Source: Thalassobacillus_A hwangdonensis (GTDB lineage Bacteria > Bacillota > Bacilli > Bacillales > Halobacillaceae). Taken from it: a stretch of 64,000 nucleotides of DNA. The stretch lies in the NCBI RefSeq assembly GCF_042675915.1, contig NZ_JBHTKL010000001.1, positions 620,001-684,000 of the forward strand. Reading direction: 5' to 3'. Made by a program: the position numbers and the translations under genes. This document shows, piece after piece, positions 17,848 to 25,160 of the stretch; the stretch's first letter is position 1, and each line of letters starts with the position of its first letter. The notes beneath the pieces are model-generated. The model was not told the DNA's origin. It did not search any database and saw only the letters and a list, made by a program, of their open reading frames with translations.

Positions 17848-18786
17848 ATGAAGCCAAAGGCTGCATTAGTGGTTACACTGCTCATCGCAGGATTTGCCGT
17901 ATTATTTATTAGTCAGAAAGAATTGTTGCGTAACTACACACCTGCAATGCTCCTGACTGGTTCCGAGTCGACCTCTCTATATAAAGAGATCGAATCGAAA
18001 AGCAAGGAAATGAATGAAGCACCTGAAAATGCGTACATCGATCAAGTTTGGAAAAAAACACCCGGCTTAGACGGCCGTAAGGTAGATATAAAGAAATCAT
18101 ATGAAAAAATGAAGAAGAATGGAATTTTCGACAAAAAGCTGCTTGTCTACGATACTGTCCCTCCTGGAGTATCCATCGATGACCTCCCACCTGCCCCGAT
18201 CTATAGAGGGAATCCGGAAAAGGAGATGGTCACTCTGCTGATCAATGTCTCATGGGGAGAAGAGTATATTCCTGAAATGTTGAAGACGCTCAATGAAAAA
18301 AACGTAAAAGCGAATTTTTTCATCGATGGAAGGTTTGCTGAAAAGAATCCTGACATTGTGAAAATGATTCATGAGCAGGAACATATCATTGGAAATCATG
18401 CCTACAACCATCCGGATATGTCGAGGATGGATAAAGCTTCTGCGAATGAATCAATTTCCCAGACGAATGACGTGCTTCGCTCGCTGATTAATGATGAAAC
18501 CAAATGGTTCGCTCCTCCTGCCGGCGGCTATAATCAGCAAGTCGTCGAAGCAGCGGAGGAACTTGAGATGTACACGATCCTTTGGACTGTGGATACGATT
18601 GACTGGAAGAAGCCTACCAAAGAAGTGCTTCTTCAGAGAGTACTGCCGAAAGCGCATAATGGTGCAACCATCCTTATGCACCCTACTGCAGTGACAGCGG
18701 ACAGTCTGGATGAATTGATAGATGGACTCAGAGACAAGGGATTCCGAATCGGCAATATTGAAACATTGATGGATACTTCGAGATGA
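17848..18786 (+). CDS. ylxY: YlxY-type polysaccharide deacetylase family protein, catalytic residues degenerate
   Basis: 312-residue NodB-fold protein with an N-terminal membrane anchor (about 5-23), so probably at the outer face of the membrane. The fold is clear from ANFFIDGRFAEKNP, GNHAYNHPDMS and LWTVDTIDWKKP. In active deacetylases motif 1 is TFDD; here the same place reads INVSWG, lacking the catalytic and metal-binding aspartates. Motif 3 (RxPxG) reads FAPPAGG, lacking the arginine. The HxxxH pair is kept. It is the positional match of B. subtilis ylxY, which I recall has a similar divergence, so this is probably a family trait. ATG 17848 has AAGGAGG. It ends 18 bases before ymxH. Confidence 0.88.
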   Translation: MKPKAALVVTLLIAGFAVLFISQKELLRNYTPAMLLTGSESTSLYKEIESKSKEMNEAPENAYIDQVWKKTPGLDGRKVDIKKSYEKMKKNGIFDKKLLVYDTVPPGVSIDDLPPAPIYRGNPEKEMVTLLINVSWGEEYIPEMLKTLNEKNVKANFFIDGRFAEKNPDIVKMIHEQEHIIGNHAYNHPDMSRMDKASANESISQTNDVLRSLINDETKWFAPPAGGYNQQVVEAAEELEMYTILWTVDTIDWKKPTKEVLLQRVLPKAHNGATILMHPTAVTADSLDELIDGLRDKGFRIGNIETLMDTSR

Positions 18787-18804
18787 TAAAAAGGAGGCTT
18801 CGAT

Positions 18805-19047
18805 ATGAGGTACAAAAGTCTAGGAGGAAAAGAGATCGTCGATATTACAAGCGGTACGAAACTTGGAATACTTGGTCAAACGGATATGGAAATCGATCAG
18901 ACGACAGGGGAGATCATATCGTTTGTCATCCCTGAATACAAATGGTTCGGGATGAAATCGGAGTCGGAAGGATACAGGATTACCTGGGATGAAATCATAC
19001 GTGTCGGTGAAGATATGATCCTCATTCAACCGAAAAAGAAGCTGTGA
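18805..19047 (+). CDS. ymxH: YlmC/YmxH family PRC-barrel protein
   Basis: 80-residue protein of the YlmC/YmxH sporulation-associated family with a PRC-barrel-like fold (LGGKEIVDITSGTKLGILG, then EYKWFGMKSE and ITWDEIIRVGEDMILI). The role is not known in detail. AAGGAGG precedes the ATG. In B. subtilis the M16 protease gene mlpA lies between ylxY and ymxH; here that gap is only 18 bases. Confidence 0.88.
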   Translation: MRYKSLGGKEIVDITSGTKLGILGQTDMEIDQTTGEIISFVIPEYKWFGMKSESEGYRITWDEIIRVGEDMILIQPKKKL

Positions 19048-19064
19048 TTCACAGAGATATAGTT

Positions 19065-19098
19065 AAAACATCCATTTTTATGAAATGGGTGTTTTTTT
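19065..19098 (+). terminator. Terminator after ymxH
   Basis: 13-bp stem, 19065-19077 with 19083-19095 (one mismatch/wobble), and a T run to 19098. It separates ylxY-ymxH from the dipicolinate genes. Confidence 0.88.
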
Positions 19099-19121
19099 GT
19101 TTGTGAGTGCTTCAAAAAGCG

Positions 19122-19149
19122 CACGAACAGATGGAGGATTCATAGGATA
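19122..19149 (+). promoter_or_regulatory. Sigma-K promoter of dpaA-dpaB
   Basis: -35 CACG with the core AC at 19123-19124, exactly 16 bases, then -10 CATAGGATA at 19141-19149, a full match to CATAnnnTA. The dipicolinate synthase operon is known to be sigma-K dependent in B. subtilis, so sequence and biology agree. Confidence 0.8.
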
Positions 19150-19190
19150 GAGGGAAACGGTAGTGCAGCAGATAAAGGAGGTGTCCGGTT

Positions 19191-20087
19191 ATGCTGACCG
19201 GATTTAACGTGGCGATTCTTGGTGGAGACGCCAGGCAGATCGAAATGGTCCGCAAATTGAATGAATGGGATGCCACACTCCATTTAGTAGGATTCGACAA
19301 ACTTGACTATGGATTTACCGGCGCGAATCATATCGACATGGATGATGAGGTAATTGAGAAGCTTGATGCTGTTATTCTTCCTGTACCGGGAACGGATGCA
19401 GCAGGTAATATCGAATCGATTTTTTCGAATCAGCAAATTACACTCGAAAAAGAGTGGGTGGAACGAACACCAAGCCATTGTCTTTTTTTCACTGGAATAA
19501 CGAACGACTATTTGACATCGATGATCCACCAGGCAAACCGTAAACTGATCCCATTGTTTTCACGTGATGATGTAGCAATTTATAACTCAGTGCCTACAGT
19601 TGAAGGCACGATCATGATGGTGATTCAGAACACGGATTTCACGATCCATTCCTCTCGTGTGTACATTCTTGGCCTTGGCAGGGTGGGGATGAGTGTCGCG
19701 AGAGCCTTTCACGGATTAGGTGCGAAAGTGTTCGTCGGTATCAGGCGATCTGAACATTATGCAAGAGTGATGGAAATGGGGCTTACTCCATTTTATTTGA
19801 ATGAACTGGAACAGGTGTCCGGGAACTGTGATGTCCTGATTAATACGATTCCTGCTGAGATTGTTACAGCGGCAGTCATCCAGAAAATGCCTGGCCATAC
19901 CTTCGTGCTTGATTTGGCTTCTAAGCCTGGAGGGACGGATTTCCGTTATGCGGAGAAGCGTGGAATCAAAGCGGTTCTTGCTCCAGGACTTCCTGGAATT
20001 GTAGCTCCGAAAACTGCAGGTAAAATACTGGCGAACGTAGTGCTGCAAGTGTTGAAAGAATCAACTGGAAAGGATGAACATGAATGA
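19191..20087 (+). CDS. dpaA: Dipicolinate synthase subunit A
   Basis: Large subunit (spoVFA) of the enzyme that makes dipicolinic acid from a dihydrodipicolinate-pathway intermediate in the mother cell; the product is pumped into the spore for heat resistance. 298 residues with an N-terminal GGDARQIEMVRKL segment and a Rossmann NAD(P)-binding motif (ILGLGRVGMSVARAFHGLG, about residue 156). AAGGAGGTG precedes ATG 19191. It overlaps dpaB by 4 bases. A sigma-K promoter lies 42 bases upstream. Confidence 0.96.
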   Translation: MLTGFNVAILGGDARQIEMVRKLNEWDATLHLVGFDKLDYGFTGANHIDMDDEVIEKLDAVILPVPGTDAAGNIESIFSNQQITLEKEWVERTPSHCLFFTGITNDYLTSMIHQANRKLIPLFSRDDVAIYNSVPTVEGTIMMVIQNTDFTIHSSRVYILGLGRVGMSVARAFHGLGAKVFVGIRRSEHYARVMEMGLTPFYLNELEQVSGNCDVLINTIPAEIVTAAVIQKMPGHTFVLDLASKPGGTDFRYAEKRGIKAVLAPGLPGIVAPKTAGKILANVVLQVLKESTGKDEHE

Positions 20088-20683
20088 GTTTAAGCGGAAA
20101 AACGATCGGCTTCGGATTGACTGGATCCCATTGTACGTATGATGCGGTTTTCCCTGAAATACAAAAACTTGTCGACAGTGGTGCGACAGTCATTCCTGTG
20201 CTGTCTTATACCGTACAGAAAACGGATACGCGATTTGGGGACGCAGCAGATCATTTAAAAAAGCTGAAAGAAATTACTGGTGAGGAACCGATCATGACCA
20301 TTCCTGATGCAGAGCCTTTGGGGCCGAAGCGGCCGTTGGATTGCATGGTGATTGCACCATTGACGGGGAATTCCATGAGTAAATTCGCCAATGCGTTGAC
20401 AGACTCCCCTGTTCTGATGGCGGCAAAAGCGACGCTCAGGAATGGCAGTCCTGTCGTGGTCGGAATCTCTACCAATGATGCACTTGGACTGAATGGTGTA
20501 AACCTTATGCGCCTGATGGCGACGAAGAACATCTACTTCATCCCTTATGGTCAGGATCACCCGTTCAAGAAGCCGAATTCACTCGTAGCGGAAATGACGT
20601 TACTGAAAGAAACCGTTTTGGCTGCCATTGAAGGAGAGCAGCTGCAGCCGGTGCTTCTTCAACGATATTTCGATGAGGCATAG
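20084..20683 (+). CDS. dpaB: Dipicolinate synthase subunit B
   Basis: Flavoprotein-like small subunit (spoVFB) of dipicolinate synthase. 199 residues with the flavodoxin/UbiX-like start GKTIGFGLTGSHCTYD and the APLTGNSMSKFANALTDSPVLMAAKA segment typical of FMN-binding decarboxylase folds. The ATG overlaps the dpaA stop (ATGA). Both subunits intact indicates an organism able to fill spores with dipicolinate. Confidence 0.95.
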   Translation: MSLSGKTIGFGLTGSHCTYDAVFPEIQKLVDSGATVIPVLSYTVQKTDTRFGDAADHLKKLKEITGEEPIMTIPDAEPLGPKRPLDCMVIAPLTGNSMSKFANALTDSPVLMAAKATLRNGSPVVVGISTNDALGLNGVNLMRLMATKNIYFIPYGQDHPFKKPNSLVAEMTLLKETVLAAIEGEQLQPVLLQRYFDEA

Positions 20684-20711
20684 TTTTCCTTAACGATGCC
20701 CGAGGTTAATA

Positions 20712-20720
20712 TGATAGAAT
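20712..20720 (+). promoter_or_regulatory. Candidate extended -10 promoter for asd-dapG-dapA
   Basis: TGATAGAAT fits TGn-TAGAAT; a TTAACG at 20690-20695 lies 19 bases before the hexamer. It would give vegetative transcription of asd, dapG and dapA independent of the sigma-K dpa promoter. Confidence 0.4.
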
Positions 20721-20781
20721 ACAAGCAGAGTGACTCTTTGAATCAATCCAACAACCATAAGAAGAGAGAGGAGACACCATC

Positions 20782-21828
20782 ATGAGTCAAACAAAAACAT
20801 ATAATGTGGCAGTTGTCGGTGCTACGGGAGCTGTCGGCCAAAAAATGATCCAGACATTAGAAGAACGTAATTTTCCTATAAATGAATTGAAGCTGCTTTC
20901 TTCCAGCCGTTCCGCTGGAAAGAAAGTGGTTTTTAAAGGTGAAGAACTCATTCTGGAAGAAGCGAAACCGGAAAGCTTCGAAGGAATCGATATCGCGCTC
21001 TTCTCTGCGGGAGGTTCCGTATCAAAGCAATTGGCACCTGAAGCAGTGAAACGTGGTGCAGTAGTCGTTGACAACACAAGTGCCTATCGCATGGAAGATG
21101 GTGTACCACTAGTCGTCCCTGAGGTGAATGAAGCAGATATCAAAGAACATAAAGGAATCATTGCCAACCCGAATTGTTCAACGATCCAGATGGTAGCTGC
21201 CCTGCAGCCGATCCGTGAAGCATTTGGACTGAAACGTGTGATCGTATCTACGTATCAGGCAGTTTCAGGTGCAGGCACACAGGCGGCAGATGAGCTTCGC
21301 CAACAATCGAAGGAGTTCTTGGAAGGAAAGGAAATGAAAGCAGAAATCCTTCCGGTCGGTTCTGATGAACGCCATTACCCGATTGCCTTCAACGCATTGC
21401 CGCAAATCGATAAGTTTCAGGATAACGGTTATACATTCGAAGAGATGAAGATGATCAATGAAACGAAGAAGATCATGCATGAGAACGATTTGCCGGTTGC
21501 GGCCACATGTGTGAGACTTCCGTTTTTCACATCCCACGCAGAGAGTGTCTATATTGAAATTGAGAAAGACGGTGTGGAAGTTTCCGATATCCACAATTCC
21601 CTTAAAGAAGCTCCGGGAATCGTGCTTGAAGATGATCCGGCTACCCAGACATATCCGACACCATTGAGCGCTGCAGAGAAGCGTGATGTATTTGTTGGTA
21701 GAGTAAGGAAAGACTTGGACCAGTCGAACGGTTTCCACCTTTGGATCGTGTCTGATAACCTATTGAAGGGGGCAGCGTGGAATTCCGTCCAGATTGCGGA
21801 GCGGCTCGTTGCCAATGATTGGTTGTAA
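20782..21828 (+). CDS. asd: Aspartate-semialdehyde dehydrogenase
   Basis: Reduces aspartyl phosphate to aspartate semialdehyde with NADPH, the branch-point intermediate for lysine, diaminopimelate, dipicolinate, threonine and methionine. 348 residues; N-terminal GATGAVGQKMIQ nucleotide-binding motif and active-site cysteine C132 in NPNCSTIQM. AGAGAGGAG precedes the ATG. It heads asd-dapG-dapA, the first steps toward dipicolinate, directly behind dpaAB. Confidence 0.97.
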   Translation: MSQTKTYNVAVVGATGAVGQKMIQTLEERNFPINELKLLSSSRSAGKKVVFKGEELILEEAKPESFEGIDIALFSAGGSVSKQLAPEAVKRGAVVVDNTSAYRMEDGVPLVVPEVNEADIKEHKGIIANPNCSTIQMVAALQPIREAFGLKRVIVSTYQAVSGAGTQAADELRQQSKEFLEGKEMKAEILPVGSDERHYPIAFNALPQIDKFQDNGYTFEEMKMINETKKIMHENDLPVAATCVRLPFFTSHAESVYIEIEKDGVEVSDIHNSLKEAPGIVLEDDPATQTYPTPLSAAEKRDVFVGRVRKDLDQSNGFHLWIVSDNLLKGAAWNSVQIAERLVANDWL

Positions 21829-21851
21829 TACAAATTTGATGAGGTGTCAGC

Positions 21852-23072
21852 ATGAAATTTTTAGTTCAGAAATTCGGCGGTACTTCTGTGAAGGATCCAG
21901 AAGGCCGTGCCAATGCAATAAATCATATTAAAGCAGCACTTGAACAAGGATACAAAGTGGTGGTGACCGTATCGGCGATGGGAAGGAAAGGGGATCCGTA
22001 CGCAACGGATTCCCTGCTTGACCTCGTTCATTTTCCTGCTTCGAATATTTCATCCAGGGAAAGAGATTTGCTGATGTCGTGCGGAGAAACGATTTCATCG
22101 GTGGTTTTTTCAAATGAATTGAAGCGGTCCGGTGTACATTCGATTGCCCTGACAGGTGCACAGGCAGGCTTTTTGACGAATGAAGATTTCAATAAAGCCA
22201 AAATCCTTAAGATGGATCCTGCTCGTGTAATCGAGGAATTCACTGAACACGATGTCGTTGTAGTTGCCGGTTTCCAAGGCAAGTCGAGCAATGGTGAAAT
22301 TACTACCATTGGCAGAGGAGGCAGCGACACAACAGCTGCCGCACTCGGCGCTGCTTTGCAGGCAGAGTACGTGGATATTTTTACAGATGTCGAAGGAATC
22401 ATGACAGCAGATCCCCGTCTCGTTGAATCTGCGCGTGCACTTAATGTAGTCACGTACAACGAAATCTGTAACCTTGCTTATCAAGGCGCAAAGGTCATCC
22501 ATCCGAGAGCTGTCGAGATAGCAATGCAGGCGAAGGTGCCGATTCGTGTGCGTTCCACCTATTCACCGGATGAAGGAACGCTTGTCACTTCCTCCCGTGA
22601 AACAGAGGCTGGCAAAGACATCGCAGATCGTGTCATTACAGGAATTGCGCATATTTCTTCCATCTCACAGATCAGGGTGCAGGCCAAAGATGAGCCTTAC
22701 CAGCTCCAGTCTGAGGTATTCAAATCGATGGCAGAGGCCGGTATTTCCGTCGATTTCATCAATATCTCACCGAGCGGGGTCGTCTATACCGTCGAGGACT
22801 ATTACACCGATCATGCTATAGAAACTTTGCAGGGATTAGGTTATAAACCGGAAGTCATCCGCAATTGTGCGAAAGTATCGACTGTCGGAGCAGGGATGAC
22901 CGGTGTTCCTGGTGTTACTGCTAAGATTGTCCAGACGTTGACGGATGCAGGTGTCCAGATCCTTCAATCCGCAGACTCCCATACGACCATTTGGGTGCTC
23001 ATTCCTGAAAAGGAACTTGTCAAAGCAGTGAATGCACTGCATGATGCATTCGAGCTGAACGTACTTTTATAA
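21852..23072 (+). CDS. dapG: Aspartokinase I
   Basis: Phosphorylates aspartate. 406 residues: kinase domain beginning KFGGTSVKD, with GRGGSDTTAAALGAAL and FTDVEGIMTADPR, and two C-terminal ACT domains (about 265-400). By position and length it matches the diaminopimelate-sensitive isozyme DapG of B. subtilis rather than the lysine-sensitive LysC. GAGGTG upstream. It sits 23 bases after asd and 23 before dapA, one transcript. Confidence 0.95.
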   Translation: MKFLVQKFGGTSVKDPEGRANAINHIKAALEQGYKVVVTVSAMGRKGDPYATDSLLDLVHFPASNISSRERDLLMSCGETISSVVFSNELKRSGVHSIALTGAQAGFLTNEDFNKAKILKMDPARVIEEFTEHDVVVVAGFQGKSSNGEITTIGRGGSDTTAAALGAALQAEYVDIFTDVEGIMTADPRLVESARALNVVTYNEICNLAYQGAKVIHPRAVEIAMQAKVPIRVRSTYSPDEGTLVTSSRETEAGKDIADRVITGIAHISSISQIRVQAKDEPYQLQSEVFKSMAEAGISVDFINISPSGVVYTVEDYYTDHAIETLQGLGYKPEVIRNCAKVSTVGAGMTGVPGVTAKIVQTLTDAGVQILQSADSHTTIWVLIPEKELVKAVNALHDAFELNVLL

Positions 23073-23095
23073 ACGAAGAAGGAGGAATTGGAACG

Positions 23096-23962
23096 ATGAA
23101 TTTTGGTAGAGTTTTGACCGCGATGGTCACACCATTCAATAACAAAGGTAACATCGACTTCGATAAGACGACGAAACTCGTTGACTATTTGATCAATAAT
23201 GGATCAGACGGGCTCGTCGTTGCAGGTACGACTGGGGAATCTCCTACACTGACGAATGAAGAAAAGGTTGCGTTGTGGAAACATGTCGTTAAAGCAGTAG
23301 ACAATCGTGTACCTGTCATTGCAGGGACAGGTAGCAACAATACACATGCAAGCATCGAACTGACTAAAAAAGCGGAAGCGTGTGGCGTTGACGCGGTCAT
23401 GCTGGTCACCCCATATTACAATAAACCGAACCAGCGCGGGCTGTCTGCGCATTTTAAAGCCATTGCCAATGAAACGAAGCTTCCAGTAATGCTCTACAAT
23501 ATTCCTGGTCGTTCCGTCGTCCAAATGACAACTGAAACAATCATCGAGTTATCCAAGATCGACAATATCGTTTCTGTAAAAGAAGCAAGTGGGGACTTGG
23601 ACGCAATGGCAGAAATCATCCAACATACCTCTGAAGATTTCACTCTTTACAGTGGAGATGACGGTTTGACACTTCCTGTAAGAGCGATCGGTGGAGATGG
23701 AATTGTTTCTGTATCATCCCATGTCATCGGCAATGATATGCAGGAGATGCTTGATAAGTTCGATGAAGGTGATGTCAAAGGTGCTGCGGCGATTCATCGC
23801 CGTATTCTGCCGATCATGAACGAACTGTTCAGTGCACCTTCCCCGACGCCGGTGAAAACCGCGCTGCAGATCAAAGGGTTGGATGTTGGTGGCGTACGTC
23901 TGCCACTGGTACCATTGACGTCTGAAGAACGCGATCGTATTACAGCTATTCTCAATGGATAA
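23096..23962 (+). CDS. dapA: 4-hydroxy-tetrahydrodipicolinate synthase
   Basis: Condenses pyruvate with aspartate semialdehyde; its product feeds both diaminopimelate and, with DpaAB, dipicolinate. 288 residues in a TIM barrel. Motifs: GTTGESPTLT (threonines of the active site), Y in VTPYYNKPNQRG, and Schiff-base lysine K162 in VSVKEASGD. AAGGAGG precedes ATG 23096. A terminator follows at once; the RNase J2 gene rnjB found next in B. subtilis is not here. Confidence 0.97.
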   Translation: MNFGRVLTAMVTPFNNKGNIDFDKTTKLVDYLINNGSDGLVVAGTTGESPTLTNEEKVALWKHVVKAVDNRVPVIAGTGSNNTHASIELTKKAEACGVDAVMLVTPYYNKPNQRGLSAHFKAIANETKLPVMLYNIPGRSVVQMTTETIIELSKIDNIVSVKEASGDLDAMAEIIQHTSEDFTLYSGDDGLTLPVRAIGGDGIVSVSSHVIGNDMQEMLDKFDEGDVKGAAAIHRRILPIMNELFSAPSPTPVKTALQIKGLDVGGVRLPLVPLTSEERDRITAILNG

Positions 23963-23973
23963 TTAGAAAGAGT

Positions 23974-24018
23974 AAGATGCCGTTCAGGTGAAAGTTGCCT
24001 CCTGATCGGCATCTTTTT
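23974..24018 (+). terminator. Terminator after dapA
   Basis: Two stacked stems: AAGATGCCG/CGGCATCTT (23974-23982 with 24007-24015) enclosing TCAGG/CCTGA (23984-23988 with 24001-24005), then a T run. Confidence 0.88.
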
Positions 24019-24083
24019 ATTGGTTATTGATGCGTAAGTCATCCTGATTTGTCCATACTAACCATTAAGAAAGGGGTATGGTC

Positions 24084-24818
24084 ATGTCTGAAGAACATAA
24101 TCAACAACCGAAGGAACAACCGAAAGAACAGCAAGGAAAATCGGAATTGGTGGAAAAAATCCAGCAATTGGGGCAATCGAATGTCCCACAGGCACCTGAC
24201 TCCAATATTCACGTCCTGCCGATTATCGGACAGGTCGAAGGGCATGTTCAGTTGCCGCCTCAGAACAAGACGACTAAATATGAACATCTCATTCCGCAAT
24301 TGATTGCAATTGAACAAAACCCTAAAATCGAGGGATTGGTCGTATTACTGAATACAGTTGGTGGGGATGTAGAAGCTGGATTGGCGATATCTGAAATGAT
24401 TGCCTCTCTATCCAAGCCTACGGTATCCATCGTACTTGGCGGAGGTCATTCGATCGGTGTCCCGATTGCAGTATCTGCCGATCACTCATTCATTGCAGAA
24501 ACTGCAACGATGACCATCCACCCGATCAGACTGACTGGTCTCGTTATCGGAGTGCCACAAACATTCGAATACCTGGATAAAATGCAGGATCGTGTTATTA
24601 ATTTTGTGACGCGCCACTCCAATGTGTCCGAGGAGAAATTCAAAGAATTGATGTTCGCAAAAGGAAATCTCACAAGAGATATAGGAACAAATGTAGTTGG
24701 TGATGATGCAGTTGAATTCGGTCTGATTGATGCAGTCGGGGGAGTCAAAGAAGCAATGGAAAAATTGAATGAAATGATCTCCCAGAATAAGCCGGATGAG
24801 AAGCAGGTGGTTCAATGA
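24084..24818 (+). CDS. tepA: ClpP-like protease TepA
   Basis: ClpP-fold protein (ymfB, translocation-enhancing protein) linked in B. subtilis to protein export and spore biology. The start is ATG 24084 (MSEEHNQQ), seven bases after AAGGGG; ATG 24078 is only two bases from that site. 244 residues, beginning with a Gln/Lys/Glu-rich tail, then the ClpP core: NTVGGDVEAGLAISEMI, the nucleophile region GGGHSIGVPIA and the histidine region TIHPIR. It overlaps ylzJ by 4 bases. Confidence 0.93.
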   Translation: MSEEHNQQPKEQPKEQQGKSELVEKIQQLGQSNVPQAPDSNIHVLPIIGQVEGHVQLPPQNKTTKYEHLIPQLIAIEQNPKIEGLVVLLNTVGGDVEAGLAISEMIASLSKPTVSIVLGGGHSIGVPIAVSADHSFIAETATMTIHPIRLTGLVIGVPQTFEYLDKMQDRVINFVTRHSNVSEEKFKELMFAKGNLTRDIGTNVVGDDAVEFGLIDAVGGVKEAMEKLNEMISQNKPDEKQVVQ

Positions 24819-25024
24819 TCCTTTACACCCCACTGAGTGAAGTGGATATATTTCCTCCTGACCAGGAGGAATATCAGAATACAATCATGACTCAGTACAA
24901 TCAACGGCCCGTCAAAGCGATGAAAATGGGAAATGGGAATTATCAAATCGTCCAGCTGCTCTCGACAGACCCGCAGGATTTCATGGACCCGGACTTTCAG
25001 CCTGGAATAGAATTCAATGTATAA
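24815..25024 (+). CDS. ylzJ: YlzJ-like protein
   Basis: 69-residue protein that begins MILYTPLSEVDIFP, matching the YlzJ-like family found between tepA and spoIIIE in Bacillaceae. Function is unknown. The ATG overlaps the tepA stop (ATGA), so it is probably co-translated. Confidence 0.88.
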   Translation: MILYTPLSEVDIFPPDQEEYQNTIMTQYNQRPVKAMKMGNGNYQIVQLLSTDPQDFMDPDFQPGIEFNV

Positions 25025-25050
25025 TCCCTGCCCAAACATATGATTGCCTG

Positions 25051-25059
25051 TGCTATAAT
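25051..25059 (+). promoter_or_regulatory. Candidate extended -10 promoter of spoIIIE
   Basis: TGCTATAAT, a perfect TGn-TATAAT, lies about 100 bases upstream of the spoIIIE start; no clear -35. Confidence 0.5.
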
Positions 25060-25160
25060 AAAAGGGATGAGAATATGAATCAGGATGGTGCATACACGGT
25101 AGATAAACGAAGGTCGATCCAGTGTGCAGCATCCTTATTCGCTTTTTTGAGGTGAATCCT

